From Bacteroidales bacterium (GTDB lineage Bacteria; Bacteroidota; Bacteroidia; Bacteroidales; UBA932), in contig JAFTYS010000026.1 of assembly GCA_017461285.1 (NCBI GenBank), forward strand, positions 1 through 64,000: 64,000 bases of DNA, in the 5' to 3' direction. How positions within the stretch are numbered: position 1 is the first letter of the stretch; each line of letters starts with the position of its first letter. A model generated the notes under the pieces. It worked only from the letters and a program-made list of their open reading frames with translations. It did no database searches and was not told where the DNA came from. This document shows positions 18,118 through 30,625 of the stretch, in pieces. Position numbers and translations under genes: made by a program.

Positions 18118-19200
18118 ATGGCAAAGAAATTAGTCGTGGGAATTACCCAGGGAGACGGGAACGGAATCGGTTATGAAGTGATAATCAAGGCACTGGCTGA
18201 TGAAAGAATGCTTGACCTCTGCACTCCGGTAATCTATGGTTCATCAAAGATATTCGGATTCTACAAAAAGCAGATACATAATCTCGAACAGATAAATACC
18301 AATGTGATATCTTCTGCAAAGGATGTCCACAATAAAAGAGTAAATATAGTCAACTGCCTTCCGGAAAACGTCTTCGTGGAGCCAGGTCAGGCAACCCCTG
18401 AGTCTGCAAAGTCCGCGATGACCGCGCTCGAAAGGGCAGTCGAAGACATAAAGGCGGGATATATCGATGTCCTGGTTACAGCTCCGATCAACAAAAGGGC
18501 AATGGTAAGCGAAGGTTTCAGCTACACAGGCCATACGGAATATCTTGAGAAGGAGTTCGGTGTCGATGAGGTGGCGATGATCATGGTATGCGATCAGCTC
18601 AAGGTGGGTGTGGTGACAGGCCATATATCCCTGAAGGACGTCTGCGGCAGCATCACTCAGGAGAAGATCCTCAAGAAGCTCAGACTGATGAAGGCATCCC
18701 TCCAGAGGGACTTCGGTGTCGATCAGCCGAAGATTGCCGTACTTGGTCTCAACCCTCACTGTGGTGACGGCGGTCTGCTCGGCGACGAGGAACAACAGAT
18801 AATTCTCCCGGCTGTGAAGGCGGCAAATGAAGAAGGCATACTCGCGTTCGGTCCATACTCTCCTGACGGTTTCTTCGGTCTTGGCAATTACAGTAAATAT
18901 GATGCTGTCCTTGCCATGTATCACGACCAGGGCCTGACACCGTTCAAGGCTCTCGCGTTTGAAGAGGGCGTGAATTACACTGCGGGCCTGCCGATCGTCA
19001 GAACATCCCCTGATCATGGCACAGCCTATGAAATGGCCGGTCGCGACCTCGCGGATCCACGTTCGATGATGTCGGCTATCTATACGGCTATTGATATCTT
19101 CAACCGTCGTGCAGACTATGATGATCTTGTGGAAAACCGCATGACAGTCAAGATGCCTGACACTGAAATCAAGCCACGTGGCGGAAGAATCATCGAGTAA
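18118..19200 (+). CDS. pdxA: 4-hydroxythreonine-4-phosphate dehydrogenase (left copy)
   Basis: A 360-residue cytoplasmic enzyme of vitamin B6 synthesis. It oxidises 4-phosphohydroxy-threonine to the aminoketone used by PdxJ. Family features are GITQGDGNGIGYEVI at the start, TGHTEYL, the metal-binding histidines and aspartates in AVLGLNPHCGDGG and AMYHDQGLTPFK, and VRTSPDHGTAYEMAG. The C-terminal tail (TEIKPRGGRIIE) is slightly longer than in proteobacterial enzymes and is shared with the right copy. The stop overlaps the rnhA start (TAATG), so the two are translationally coupled. About 27 residues differ from the paralogue. Confidence 0.96.
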   Translation: MAKKLVVGITQGDGNGIGYEVIIKALADERMLDLCTPVIYGSSKIFGFYKKQIHNLEQINTNVISSAKDVHNKRVNIVNCLPENVFVEPGQATPESAKSAMTALERAVEDIKAGYIDVLVTAPINKRAMVSEGFSYTGHTEYLEKEFGVDEVAMIMVCDQLKVGVVTGHISLKDVCGSITQEKILKKLRLMKASLQRDFGVDQPKIAVLGLNPHCGDGGLLGDEEQQIILPAVKAANEEGILAFGPYSPDGFFGLGNYSKYDAVLAMYHDQGLTPFKALAFEEGVNYTAGLPIVRTSPDHGTAYEMAGRDLADPRSMMSAIYTAIDIFNRRADYDDLVENRMTVKMPDTEIKPRGGRIIE

Positions 19201-19742
19201 TGCCGGAAATTAAAGATACTTCCTCGTCTATGACAACACCATCGAAGAACTCAGCGCCAAAGCCTCCTATCTTCCTATATACGGATGGGGCATCCAGTGG
19301 CAATCCGGGGCCCGGTGGCTATGGAGTTGTCTTGAAATGCGCGGGTGTTGAAAAGGAAATGTCGGAAGGATTCAGTCTGACCACAAATAACAGAATGGAA
19401 CTTCTGGCCGTCATCAAAGGCCTGGAGGCAATCAAGTGGGAGAACGCGGAAGTTCATGTTTACAGCGACTCTTCCTATGTGGTCAAGGCCATCAATGAAG
19501 GCTGGCTTGAGAACTGGAAACGAAAAGGTTTTGCAAAAGTCAAGAATCCGGACCTATGGATGAGATTCGCTCCTCTTCTTCAGAAGCACAGAGTTGCCTT
19601 CCATTGGATAAAAGGACATGCCGGACATCCTGAAAACGAACGTTGTGACGCCCTTGCAGTGGCGGCAGGAGCAGGAGCGGTGGCAGCAGGAAAGGACCTT
19701 CCTCCGGATCCCGGCTACAAGCCTGAAGATACACTTCTGTAG
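19200..19742 (+). CDS. rnhA: Ribonuclease HI (left copy)
   Basis: A 180-residue cytoplasmic nuclease that cuts RNA in RNA-DNA hybrids. The four acidic catalytic residues are present: Asp in YTDGASSGNPG, Glu in NNRMELLAV, Asp in VYSDSSYVV and Asp in ENERCDALA. The first 25 residues (Ser/Thr/Lys-rich) precede the fold and are longer than in the right copy (168 residues). The start shown overlaps the pdxA stop by one base. An internal ATG ten codons in (MTTPSKN) is an alternative. The C-terminus has an Ala/Gly-rich stretch (AVAAGAGAVAAGK) common to both copies. Confidence 0.95.
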   Translation: MPEIKDTSSSMTTPSKNSAPKPPIFLYTDGASSGNPGPGGYGVVLKCAGVEKEMSEGFSLTTNNRMELLAVIKGLEAIKWENAEVHVYSDSSYVVKAINEGWLENWKRKGFAKVKNPDLWMRFAPLLQKHRVAFHWIKGHAGHPENERCDALAVAAGAGAVAAGKDLPPDPGYKPEDTLL

Positions 19743-19906
19743 CACTTTGTCGTCTCCCAGCAAGATTGGCTTATCCCTGCAATAGCAGGCATGAGCATGC
19801 TGCAGTCGCTTTAAAAACATCAGATAAAAGAATCGGCGTCTGTGGAAATGCAGTGATCTGTGAAGATATGAGGTACACGCAAAATTATTAAAAACTGATT
19901 ATAATT

Positions 19907-20461
19907 ATGAATATAATCCAGACTGAGATACCGGGTGTGGTGATCATCGAACCGAAAGTGTTCGGCGACAGCCGCGGCTATTTCTTTGAGTCGTTCTCAG
20001 AAAGAGAATTTACGGAAAAGGTTTCCCAGACCCATTTCGTTCAGGATAACCAGAGCAAGTCCTGCTATGGCGTAGTGCGCGGACTCCATTTCCAGAAACC
20101 ACCTCACACTCAGGCCAAGCTTGTACGTGTAGTCAAAGGAAGGGTTCTCGATGTGGCAGTGGATGTCAGGAAAGGTTCTCCGACCTATGGAAAGCATGTG
20201 GCAGTCGAACTGACCGAAGATAACCATCGTCAGTTCTTCGTTCCGCGCGGATTCGCTCATGGCTTTGCAGTACTTTCTGAAGAAGCTGTGTTCCAATACA
20301 AATGCGACAATTACTACGCTCCTCAGAGTGAAGGTGCCGTCGCCTGGGATGATCCGGACCTGGGGATAGACTGGGGTGTGCCTGCAGACAAGGTCATGCT
20401 TTCAGAAAAAGACTCCAGACACCCTCGACTGAAGGATGCGGACATTCCGTTTGAATATTAA
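19907..20461 (+). CDS. rfbC: dTDP-4-dehydrorhamnose 3,5-epimerase (left copy)
   Basis: A 184-residue cupin enzyme that epimerises dTDP-4-keto-6-deoxyglucose at C3 and C5 for dTDP-L-rhamnose, used in surface polysaccharide. Typical motifs are VFGDSRGYFFESF, the catalytic His in VRGLHFQKPPH, KLVRVVKGRVLDVAVDVR, and the Asp/Tyr region FVPRGFAHGF and VFQYKCDNYYAP. A 164-base gap separates it from rnhA here, while the right copy overlaps rnhA by 4 bases. It is followed after 24 bases by rfbD. rfbA and rfbB are not in the window. Confidence 0.96.
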   Translation: MNIIQTEIPGVVIIEPKVFGDSRGYFFESFSEREFTEKVSQTHFVQDNQSKSCYGVVRGLHFQKPPHTQAKLVRVVKGRVLDVAVDVRKGSPTYGKHVAVELTEDNHRQFFVPRGFAHGFAVLSEEAVFQYKCDNYYAPQSEGAVAWDDPDLGIDWGVPADKVMLSEKDSRHPRLKDADIPFEY

Positions 20462-20485
20462 GAACAACTCTCCCGTCAAAGAGAA

Positions 20486-21391
20486 ATGAGGATACTGGTG
20501 ACAGGCAGCAGTGGCCAGCTTGGTCAGGCGATATTGAATTCGTCTCATGATCTGGATCATGAGATTGTGTTCACTGCGCGTACCATAGTGCCAGGCCCTT
20601 CATGCTCTTCAAGCCGTCATCAGTTGCTTCAGCTCGATGTTACCGATTCCGAAGCCGTTTCTGAACTTGTGAGGGAACAGGGTATAGAAGTCATAATAAA
20701 CTGCGCAGGCTATACAGATGTCGCCAGAGCTGAAACCGAACCTGAAAAGGCGTATCTCCTGAATGAACATGCTGCAGCCAATCTTGCCAGGGCAGCCAGG
20801 GAAAACGATGCTGTGCTGATACATATTTCCACAGACTATATATTTGACGGGCAGTCATCAATTCCATACCGTGAAGAAGACCATGCGGAGCCTCTCGGAG
20901 AATACGGCCGGTCAAAACTGGCAGGAGAAAATGCCGTAATCGCTTCCGGATGCAGATACTTCATACTGAGGACCGCCTGGCTTTTCAGCCGGTTCGGACG
21001 CAACTTCCTCAAGACCATCCTGAAGAAGTCTTCGGAACAGTCCATGCTGAATGTTGTGGCTGATCAGATAGGTACCCCGACTTATGCACCGGATCTTGTC
21101 GAGGCCATCTTCACAATCATTGATGAAGGGATGCTGGACATGACAGGCATCTACAATTTTACCAATGAAGGGGTCTGCTCATGGTATGACTTCGCCAAGG
21201 AAATATGCGAGGTGTCGGGAAGCCTATGTACTGTAATGCCATGCAGCACAGATGATTATCCGACCAATGTCAGCCGTCCGCATTATTCCGTGCTTGACAA
21301 GAGGAAATTCAAGGAAACCTTTGGAACGGAAATATCCCATTGGAAGGATTCTGTCGCATTCTGTGTCACTGAAATTGAAAAATTTGGGTAA
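20486..21391 (+). CDS. rfbD: dTDP-4-dehydrorhamnose reductase (left copy)
   Basis: A 301-residue NAD(P)-dependent short-chain-type reductase giving dTDP-L-rhamnose, the last step after RfbC. It has the nucleotide-binding motif VTGSSGQLGQAI, the family motifs NCAGYTDVARAE and HISTDYIFDG, and the catalytic Tyr-x3-Lys in YGRSKLAGE. Then come RTAWLFS and the C-terminal NFTNEGVCSWYDFA. The length is normal. It probably shares the rfbC transcript; secA downstream has its own promoter overlapping the rfbD 3' end. Confidence 0.96.
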   Translation: MRILVTGSSGQLGQAILNSSHDLDHEIVFTARTIVPGPSCSSSRHQLLQLDVTDSEAVSELVREQGIEVIINCAGYTDVARAETEPEKAYLLNEHAAANLARAARENDAVLIHISTDYIFDGQSSIPYREEDHAEPLGEYGRSKLAGENAVIASGCRYFILRTAWLFSRFGRNFLKTILKKSSEQSMLNVVADQIGTPTYAPDLVEAIFTIIDEGMLDMTGIYNFTNEGVCSWYDFAKEICEVSGSLCTVMPCSTDDYPTNVSRPHYSVLDKRKFKETFGTEISHWKDSVAFCVTEIEKFG

Positions 21392-21414
21392 ATACTTATT
21401 TGTCATTATATTTG
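21383..21414 (+). promoter_or_regulatory. secA promoter (left copy)
   Basis: TTTG (21383-21386), a 20-base spacer, then TATATTTG (21407-21414). The right copy has exactly the same elements and spacing. It overlaps the end of rfbD. Confidence 0.75.
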
Positions 21415-21415
21415 T

Positions 21416-21447
21416 AGGTTGTTTGTGCCGTGTCGTACAGACGACCT
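21416..21447 (+). promoter_or_regulatory. secA leader hairpin (left copy)
   Basis: AGGTTGTTTGT pairs with ACAGACGACCT over a 10-base loop (11 pairs, two G-U). It starts directly behind the -7 box, so it would form the very 5' end of the secA mRNA, 25 bases before the ATG. The right copy keeps the 5' arm but changes the 3' arm while staying fully paired. Confidence 0.6.
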
Positions 21448-21472
21448 ATTTTTGAATATAAAAAGTATAGAT

Positions 21473-24748
<3,276 letters not shown>

Positions 24749-24796
24749 AAAATCTTTGAGAATAATCGCAAACAATAATACTAAAAATAAGAAGTT

Positions 24797-25249
24797 ATGG
24801 CAAAAACAGAACCTGTAGTAAACGTGAATTCCATCAGCAGGATTTCTGCGGGTACTATCATCAAGGGAGAAATCCTTTCTCCTTACGATATCCGTATCGA
24901 CGGAACATTCGAGGGCAAGGTTCAGACAAAGGGACGTGTCGTAGTGGGAGAGTCTGCAAATGTGAAGGGTGACGTGATCTGCGAAAATATCGATCTCTGG
25001 GGCAAACTGGAGGGTAATGTCTATGTTAAGAATACTCTGGCTCTCAAGGATGGATGTGCTGTTGACGGTAACCTCAATGTGAGAAGGCTTTCAGTCGAGC
25101 TCGGCTCTTCATTCAACGGAAACTGCCGTATGATCAACGAAGAGGAATTCGACAAGATCGCAGGCATCATCGAGAAGGATCACGCTTCTCAGAACCAGAA
25201 GCAGCACGCGCCGCAGCAGAAGGCTCAGCCTGCCGCTCCTGCCAACTGA
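24797..25249 (+). CDS. Bactofilin, polymer-forming cytoskeletal protein (left copy)
   Basis: A 150-residue protein whose residues about 12-115 form the repetitive beta-helix of bactofilins: GTIIKGEILSPYDIRIDG, FEGKVQTKGRVVVGESA, VKGDVICENIDLWGKLEG, NLNVRRLSVELGSSF. The tail is Gln/Ala/Pro-rich (HAPQQKAQPAAPAN), typical of the flexible end. Bactofilins self-assemble into filaments without nucleotide and organise envelope or cell-shape machinery. It lies behind secA, perhaps co-transcribed, and ends at a bidirectional terminator shared with ssrA. The right copy (25911-26324) is 13 residues shorter, only in the tail. Confidence 0.92.
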   Translation: MAKTEPVVNVNSISRISAGTIIKGEILSPYDIRIDGTFEGKVQTKGRVVVGESANVKGDVICENIDLWGKLEGNVYVKNTLALKDGCAVDGNLNVRRLSVELGSSFNGNCRMINEEEFDKIAGIIEKDHASQNQKQHAPQQKAQPAAPAN

Positions 25250-25272
25250 TGAAAAAGGACGCTTATCTCCAC

Positions 25273-25303
25273 AAAAAAAGAGACCATCCGGTCTCTTTTT
25301 TTT
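25273..25303. terminator. Bidirectional terminator between bactofilin and ssrA
   Basis: AAAAAAGAGACC pairs with GGTCTCTTTTTT around a 4-base loop, with A and T runs for both directions. It ends the secA-bactofilin transcript (+) and ssrA (-). Confidence 0.9.
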
Positions 25304-25306
25304 GTG

Positions 25307-25702
25307 TGGAGATGGGCGGACTCGAACCGCCGTCCAAACACCGCACCAGAAAGCTTTCTACACGCTTAGTCTTCCTTTGGTTTTCGACGCACGGCTGCCG
25401 GGAGACAGGCCATCGTACGCTTATCCTCTAAGTCTTAGCGAAGTTTAAAGGAGTCCCTTCGAGCATCCGGTTTGAATGATACCCCGGATTCTGACCATAA
25501 CCGGCATAAAGGTCAGAGGGATACTCGTCGGCGACGCAGCCTTGGCGTCGCGGATTAAGGTAGTGTGCTTAGCAGACTACGCAGCGAGTGCATAAGAGTT
25601 GTTGCCAACTAAAAGTTCGAAGGCCGAGATTAACGGGCAAACCTACAACGCCCGGCGTGCTTACCGTCCAATGTCTGATGCTGTCAAAACCAAAACATCC
25701 CC
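25307..25702 (-). ncRNA. ssrA: Transfer-messenger RNA (tmRNA)
   Basis: 396 nt on the minus strand. The 5' end GGGGATGTTTTGG pairs with the 3' CATCTCC plus discriminator A to form the tRNA-like acceptor, and the T arm reads GGCGGTTCGAGTCCGCC. CCA is not encoded. The tag reading frame is at 25577-25606 and encodes GNNSYALAA followed by TAG, the Bacteroidetes type ending in YALAA. Several pseudoknot-like complementary stretches follow. It rescues stalled ribosomes. It lies at the axis of the inverted duplication and exists once in the window. Confidence 0.96.
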
Positions 25703-25710
25703 ATAGACGA

Positions 25711-25738
25711 AAAAAGCTGCTTCGTCGAAGCAGCTTTT
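25711..25738 (-). terminator. Hairpin between tRNA-Val and ssrA
   Basis: AAAAGCTGCTTC pairs with GAAGCAGCTTTT. On the minus strand it lies just after tRNA-Val and before ssrA, so it either terminates the tRNA or serves as a processing hairpin in a joint transcript. Confidence 0.65.
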
Positions 25739-25741
25739 CGG

Positions 25742-25816
25742 TGGGAGCAGAGGGAGTCGAACCCCCGACCCTCTGCTTGTAAGGCAGATGCTCTAAACCA
25801 ACTGAGCTATGCTCCC
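25742..25816 (-). tRNA. tRNA-Val (anticodon TAC)
   Basis: A 75-nt cloverleaf on the minus strand. The acceptor GGGAGCA pairs with TGCTCCC, discriminator A. The anticodon stem TCTGC/GCAGA encloses CTTACAA, giving TAC. The T arm is GGGGG-TTCGACT-CCCTC. CCA is not encoded. It sits with ssrA at the axis of the duplication. Confidence 0.95.
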
Positions 25817-25831
25817 TTTAAAACAGGACTG

Positions 25832-25862
25832 CAAATATACGGCTATTTTTCGGAATTCCAAA
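25832..25862 (-). promoter_or_regulatory. Promoter for tRNA-Val (and possibly ssrA)
   Basis: On the minus strand TTTG (25859-25862), a 19-base spacer, then TATATTTG (25832-25839), 15 bases before the tRNA 5' end. Confidence 0.7.
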
Positions 25863-25910
25863 AAATATTCCAAAAATTTCCAGATTGTCCTGTTAAAGAT
25901 TCCTCTGACA

Positions 25911-26324
25911 CTAGTTTGCAGGGGCTGGGGCTGGCTGCTGTGCAGGAGCCTTTGCTCCGACCACTCTGTCAAAGTCAGCCTCGCTGATCATCTTGCAGTT
26001 TCCGTTGAATGTAGCGCCGAGCTCTACAGAGAGCTTGCGGATGTTCAGGTTACCGTTGACTGTACATCCTTCCTTGAGGTTGAGGGTGTCCTTCACGAAC
26101 ACGTTGCCTTCAACCTTTCCCCAAAGGTCGATGCTGTCACATACGATGTCGCCCTTGATGTGTGCGCTCTCGCCCACTACCACGCGGCCCTTGCTCTGGA
26201 TCTTGCCTTCGAAGGTTCCGTCGATGCGGATGTCGCATGGAGAAAGGATCTCGCCCTTGATCACGGTGCCTGCAGATATCCTGCTGATCGCATTTGCGTT
26301 TACTACCGGTTCCATCTTTGCCAT
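25911..26324 (-). CDS. Bactofilin (right copy)
   Basis: A 137-residue polymer-forming cytoskeletal protein with the same beta-helix as the left copy (GTVIKGEILSPCDIRIDG, GRVVVGESAHIKGDIV, LNIRKLSVELGATFNG) and a shorter Ala/Pro/Gln tail. Core substitutions are mostly conservative. It follows secA after 30 bases, which is tighter than in the left arm. Its 3' end faces the tRNA-Val promoter, and no clear terminator is seen between them. Confidence 0.92.
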   Translation of the reverse strand: MAKMEPVVNANAISRISAGTVIKGEILSPCDIRIDGTFEGKIQSKGRVVVGESAHIKGDIVCDSIDLWGKVEGNVFVKDTLNLKEGCTVNGNLNIRKLSVELGATFNGNCKMISEADFDRVVGAKAPAQQPAPAPAN

Positions 26325-26354
26325 AGTCTATAGTTTTGTTTGTTAATATTCTTG

Positions 26355-29300
26355 TTAAGCCTGCTTGCCGTGGCAGTTCTTGTACTTTTTGCCGGAACCG
26401 CATGGGCATGGGTCGTTACGTCCGACCTGCTTCTCCACATGGACAGGGGCATTGCTCTTCGGCTGGCCTCCGTTGGTCACCAGGTCGGTCCTGCTGGTCT
26501 GAAGCTGGCTCAAGTCAGGGGTCTGGCGGCGAGGCTGAGGAGGCGCCTGGCGAGGCGTTGTCGCATCAGCGAGCGGAATCTGCGCCCTGAGCAGGAACGA
26601 AAGCACGTTCTTGTTCAGATCCTCGAGCATCTGGCTGAAGAGGTTGAAGCTCTCGAACTTATAGATGAGGAGAGGATCCTTCTGCTCGTATGTCGCATTC
26701 TGCACCGACTGCTTCAGGTCATCCATGTCACGAAGATGCTCCTTCCACTTATCGTCGATCTCGAAGAGGGTGATCGTCTTGCTGAGCGCCCTCGCAATCT
26801 CCTTGCCGTCAGACTCATAGGCCTTGGCAAGATCGACAGGAAGGTGGAGTCCCTTGCGACCGTCGGAGATAGGGATGGTCACCCTTGTGCCGGATGCGGT
26901 CTCCTCGTATTTCCTGTACATCTCCCTGATGAAAGGAAGAGCCCTCTGCGCCATGGTATCCATACGGCGCTGGTATGTCTTCAGCATGTTATCCTGAAGT
27001 GCCTCGACGAGAGCCTTAGAGTTCGAACTGTTGTAGAACGCTTCATCGAAGCCAGGCTCGATAGAGAGCGACATCATCACATTCTCGGCGAACTCGTCGT
27101 ACGACATGCCTTCCGACCTTTCCACGAGGATCTGCGCGATGTCCTGCATCATGTTCATGACGTCGATCTCGACACGTTCTCCCGAGAGGGCGTTGCGTCT
27201 CTTGGTGTAGATCACCTCACGCTGCGAGTTCATCACGTCGTCGTATTCGAGGAGTCTCTTACGGGTTCCGAAATGGTTCTCCTCTACCTTCTTCTGTGCA
27301 TTTTCTATTGACTTGCTGAGCATCGGTGCCTCGAGTGCCTCATGCTCCTCAAGTCCGAGACGGTCCACCACTCCCGCGATCTTCTCAGATCCGAAGAGAC
27401 GCATGAGCTTGTCCTCCAATGAGATGAAGAATATCGACGAGCCCGGGTCTCCCTGACGGCCGGAACGTCCGCGGAGCTGTCTGTCGACGCGGCGGCTGTC
27501 GTGGCGCTCGGTACCGATGATCGCGAGTCCGCCCGCTTCCTTGACTTCGTCCGGAAGCTTGATGTCGGTACCACGACCGGCCATGTTCGTCGCGATGGTC
27601 ACGGTCGACGGCTCACCCGCATGTTTAACGACCTCGGCCTCGCGGGCATGCTGCTTCGCATTGAGGACCTGGTGGTCGATGCCGCGCAGGCGGAGCATGC
27701 GGCTGAGGAGTTCGGACGTCTCGACATCGGTAGTACCGACGAGGACAGGACGTCCTTCCTTCGTGAGCTCGACGATCTTTGCGATCACGGCTTCGTATTT
27801 CGCCTTCTTTGTCTTGTATATCAGGTCGTTATGATCCTTTCTTGCAATCGGCCTGTTGGTCGGGATAACGACAACGTCGAGCTTGTAGATCGACCAGAAC
27901 TCGCCCGCCTCCGTCTCCGCCGTACCGGTCATACCGGCAAGCTTGTGGTACATGCGGAAGTAGTTCTGGAGGGTGATGGTCGCGAATGTCTGGGTCGCTG
28001 CCTCCACCTTCACGTTTTCCTTCGCCTCGACCGCCTGGTGGAGTCCGTCGCTCCAGCGGCGTCCTTCCATGATACGGCCGGTCTGCTCGTCGACGATCTT
28101 GATCTTTCCGTCCTGGATGATGTAGTCGATCTCCTTGTCGAACATCGTGTAGGCCTTAAGGAGCTGGTTCACAGTGTGTACACGCTCCGACTTGAGGGCG
28201 AAGTCGGCGAGGATGTCGTCTTTCTTCACCTGTTTTTCTTCTGCGGTCAGGCCGGAGTCCTTCTGGACTTCGGCGATGGCCGCTCCCACGTCCGGAAGGA
28301 CGAAGAAGTTAGGGTCTGACAGGTTGCCTGTTATGAGGTCACGACCCTTGTCGGTCATGTCGACGGTATGCATCTTTTCGTTCACGACGAAAAAGAGTTC
28401 GTCTGTGATGAAAGGCATTTCGCGCTCGTTGTCCTGGATGTAATAATTCTCGACCTTCTGGAGGAGCTGCTTCATGCCCGGCTCGCTGAGGAACTTGATC
28501 AGAGGCTTGTATTTAGGATAGCCCTTGAACGCTCTGAAGAGGAGGACGCCTCCGTCCTTCTCGTTGCCTTCTGAGATAAGTTTCTTTGCTTCGTTAAGGA
28601 GCTGGTTCACAAGGGTCTTCTGGTTTGCATAGAGACGCTCCACAAGCGGCTTGAACTCCATGAACTGCTGGTCCTCTCCCTTCGGAACCGGACCTGAGAT
28701 GATCAGAGGAGTACGGGCATCGTCGATGAGGACGGAGTCCACCTCATCGACAATCGCGAAATGGTGCTTGCGCTGCACGAGGTCCTTCTGGGACATCGCC
28801 ATATTGTCACGGAGGTAGTCGAAACCGAACTCGGTGTTTGTTCCGAATGTAATGTTGCATGCGTATGCCTTCTTGCGGGCATCGCTGTTCGGCTGATGCT
28901 TGTCGATGCAGTCAACGCTGAGTCCGTGGAACATGTAGAGAGGTCCCATCCACTCGGAGTCTCGCTTCGAGAGGTAGTCGTTCACTGTAACGACGTGCAC
29001 ACCCTTGCCTGCCAGTGCGTTAAGGAATACAGGGAGGGTAGCCACGAGGGTCTTTCCTTCTCCCGTCGCCATCTCGGCGATCTTTCCCTGATGGAGTACG
29101 ATACCTCCGATGAGCTGGACATCATAATGGATCATGTCCCATGTCACCTCGTTTCCGCCGGCCATCCAATGGTTCTGCCATACGGCGGTTTCGCCTTCGA
29201 TTGTCACGAATTCCTTTGTGGTACTGAGGTTGCGGTCGAAGTCTGTGGCCTTTACCCTGATGGTTTCGTTCTGGGTGAATCGGCGGGCGGTAGACTTCAT

Positions 29301-29642
29301 GATGGCGAATGCTTCAGGAAGGATCTCGTCGAGAACTTTCTCTATCGTCTCGTCAATCTTCTTGACGAGCTTATCCTGCTCTGTAGCAAGGGCTTCCTTC
29401 TGGCTGAGAGGGATTTCCTTCTCAAGCTCTTCCTTGATCTGGGCTACGCGGGCCTCGTCTGCGGCTATCGCTTCCCGGATCTTGTCCTTGAGGGCCTGGC
29501 ACCTTGCTCTGAGAGCATCGTCGTCCAGAGTGTCTATCGTCTTGTAGGCTTCAAGCACCTTGTCTAGGGTAGGCTTGATAGCCTTCATGTCTCGGTCCGC
29601 CTTGGTTCCGAATATCTTCTTGAAAACGTCTGCAAATGACAT
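26355..29642 (-). CDS. secA: Preprotein translocase ATPase SecA (right copy)
   Basis: 1095 residues, collinear with the left copy. It has the intact Walker A ([14 protein letters not shown]), [35 protein letters not shown] and zinc tail [13 protein letters not shown]. The core looks about 95% identical to the left copy. The N-terminal 180 residues (about 85%) and the stretch before the zinc tail vary most. Both copies appear able to function. SecA is normally single and essential. A second SecA in some Gram-positives serves accessory export, but those are far more divergent. Nothing here suggests a specialised SecA2. Confidence 0.96.
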   Translation of the reverse strand: MSFADVFKKIFGTKADRDMKAIKPTLDKVLEAYKTIDTLDDDALRARCQALKDKIREAIAADEARVAQIKEELEKEIPLSQKEALATEQDKLVKKIDETIEKVLDEILPEAFAIMKSTARRFTQNETIRVKATDFDRNLSTTKEFVTIEGETAVWQNHWMAGGNEVTWDMIHYDVQLIGGIVLHQGKIAEMATGEGKTLVATLPVFLNALAGKGVHVVTVNDYLSKRDSEWMGPLYMFHGLSVDCIDKHQPNSDARKKAYACNITFGTNTEFGFDYLRDNMAMSQKDLVQRKHHFAIVDEVDSVLIDDARTPLIISGPVPKGEDQQFMEFKPLVERLYANQKTLVNQLLNEAKKLISEGNEKDGGVLLFRAFKGYPKYKPLIKFLSEPGMKQLLQKVENYYIQDNEREMPFITDELFFVVNEKMHTVDMTDKGRDLITGNLSDPNFFVLPDVGAAIAEVQKDSGLTAEEKQVKKDDILADFALKSERVHTVNQLLKAYTMFDKEIDYIIQDGKIKIVDEQTGRIMEGRRWSDGLHQAVEAKENVKVEAATQTFATITLQNYFRMYHKLAGMTGTAETEAGEFWSIYKLDVVVIPTNRPIARKDHNDLIYKTKKAKYEAVIAKIVELTKEGRPVLVGTTDVETSELLSRMLRLRGIDHQVLNAKQHAREAEVVKHAGEPSTVTIATNMAGRGTDIKLPDEVKEAGGLAIIGTERHDSRRVDRQLRGRSGRQGDPGSSIFFISLEDKLMRLFGSEKIAGVVDRLGLEEHEALEAPMLSKSIENAQKKVEENHFGTRKRLLEYDDVMNSQREVIYTKRRNALSGERVEIDVMNMMQDIAQILVERSEGMSYDEFAENVMMSLSIEPGFDEAFYNSSNSKALVEALQDNMLKTYQRRMDTMAQRALPFIREMYRKYEETASGTRVTIPISDGRKGLHLPVDLAKAYESDGKEIARALSKTITLFEIDDKWKEHLRDMDDLKQSVQNATYEQKDPLLIYKFESFNLFSQMLEDLNKNVLSFLLRAQIPLADATTPRQAPPQPRRQTPDLSQLQTSRTDLVTNGGQPKSNAPVHVEKQVGRNDPCPCGSGKKYKNCHGKQA

Positions 29643-29669
29643 ATCTTATATTGTTTTAATCAAAAATAC

Positions 29670-29701
29670 AGGTTGCCCGTACATTACAGTACAAACAACC
29701 T
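29670..29701 (-). promoter_or_regulatory. secA leader hairpin (right copy)
   Basis: On the minus strand AGGTTGTTTGTAC pairs with GTACGGGCAACCT (13 pairs, three G-U) directly downstream of the -7 box. It is homologous to 21416-21447 with compensating changes in the 3' arm. Confidence 0.6.
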
Positions 29702-29702
29702 A

Positions 29703-29734
29703 CAAATATAGTGACAATCTGTGATTTATCCAAA
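29703..29734 (-). promoter_or_regulatory. secA promoter (right copy)
   Basis: On the minus strand TTTG (29731-29734), a 20-base spacer, then TATATTTG (29703-29710), identical in layout to the left copy. Confidence 0.75.
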
Positions 29735-29744
29735 AACAGAGGGA

Positions 29745-30623
29745 TTATCTGACAATTTGGCAGATACAATGGCGAAGAGAATCTTTCCAGTACGGGATTT
29801 CGATGTCGAATGTCCGCTTGACCTTGGACTTGCTGAGGACGGAGTAATGCGGACGGGCAGCCTTGACAGGGTACTCCCCTGTTCCGCATGGGGTCACTTC
29901 ACAGAGATTGCCGCTCAGGTGACAGACCTCGCACGCGAGGTCGAACCATGAGCAGACGCCTTCGTTGGAATAGTGATATATGCCTTCCTTCCTGAGATTA
30001 TACGGTTCAAGCAGAGTAAGGATGAATCCGGCAAGGTCTCCGGCATAGGTCGGGGTGCCGACCTGATCGGAGACGACCTTGAGCATCGCGTGACTCCGGC
30101 TCTTCGAGAGGATGGTCTTCACGAAGTTCTTTCCGTATGGACTGTAAAGCCATGAGGTTCTAATTATTATGTGGCGGCATCCGGAGGCGAGGACAGCAAG
30201 CTCGCCTGCGAGCTTGGAACGCCCGTAGGCGTTCAGCGGCGCCAGCGCCGCGTCCTCGCCGTATGGCTCGGACTGACGACCGTCAAAGACATAATCGGTA
30301 GACATGTGGATGAGCGTTGCGTCGCAGGCCCTGGCGGTTTCCGCCAGCAGGCCTGCCGCTTCCGCATTCAGGCGGAACGCGGTTTCCTCTTCAGACTCAG
30401 CCTTCTCCACGTCCGTGTATCCGGCGCAGTTGACGATGACATCTATCGAATTGTCCTCGACGATCCGTCTGACAGCGTCCTTGTCCGTAATGTCCAGCTG
30501 CACCATACCTTCATGATCCTGTGAATTCATGTAGGTATAGATAAACCTGTGTTCAGATCCCTTGGCCACATCCATGATGGTGCGCCCAAGCTGCCCGCTG
30601 CCTCCTGTCACCAATACATTCAT
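29745..30623 (-). CDS. rfbD: dTDP-4-dehydrorhamnose reductase (right copy)
   Basis: A 292-residue reductase with VTGGSGQLGRTI, NCAGYTDVEKAE, HMSTDYVFDG, the catalytic YGRSKLAGE and the C-terminal HYSNEGVCSWFDLA. It is nine residues shorter than the left copy. It starts 2 bases after the rfbC stop and is therefore translationally coupled, unlike the left copy with its 24-base gap. Divergence from the left copy is greater than for SecA or PdxA, as expected for a surface-polysaccharide enzyme. Confidence 0.96.
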   Translation of the reverse strand: MNVLVTGGSGQLGRTIMDVAKGSEHRFIYTYMNSQDHEGMVQLDITDKDAVRRIVEDNSIDVIVNCAGYTDVEKAESEEETAFRLNAEAAGLLAETARACDATLIHMSTDYVFDGRQSEPYGEDAALAPLNAYGRSKLAGELAVLASGCRHIIIRTSWLYSPYGKNFVKTILSKSRSHAMLKVVSDQVGTPTYAGDLAGFILTLLEPYNLRKEGIYHYSNEGVCSWFDLACEVCHLSGNLCEVTPCGTGEYPVKAARPHYSVLSKSKVKRTFDIEIPYWKDSLRHCICQIVR

Positions 30624-30625
30624 AC

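Noticed and set aside
25307..25816. Integrated island at ssrA with an integrase
   Set aside because: No integrase gene and no duplicated ssrA 3' end are visible in the window, although ssrA lies at the axis of the duplication.
27501..28319. Open frame of 272 codons antisense to the right secA
   Set aside because: A similar shadow exists opposite the left secA. It is explained by codon bias of the real gene.
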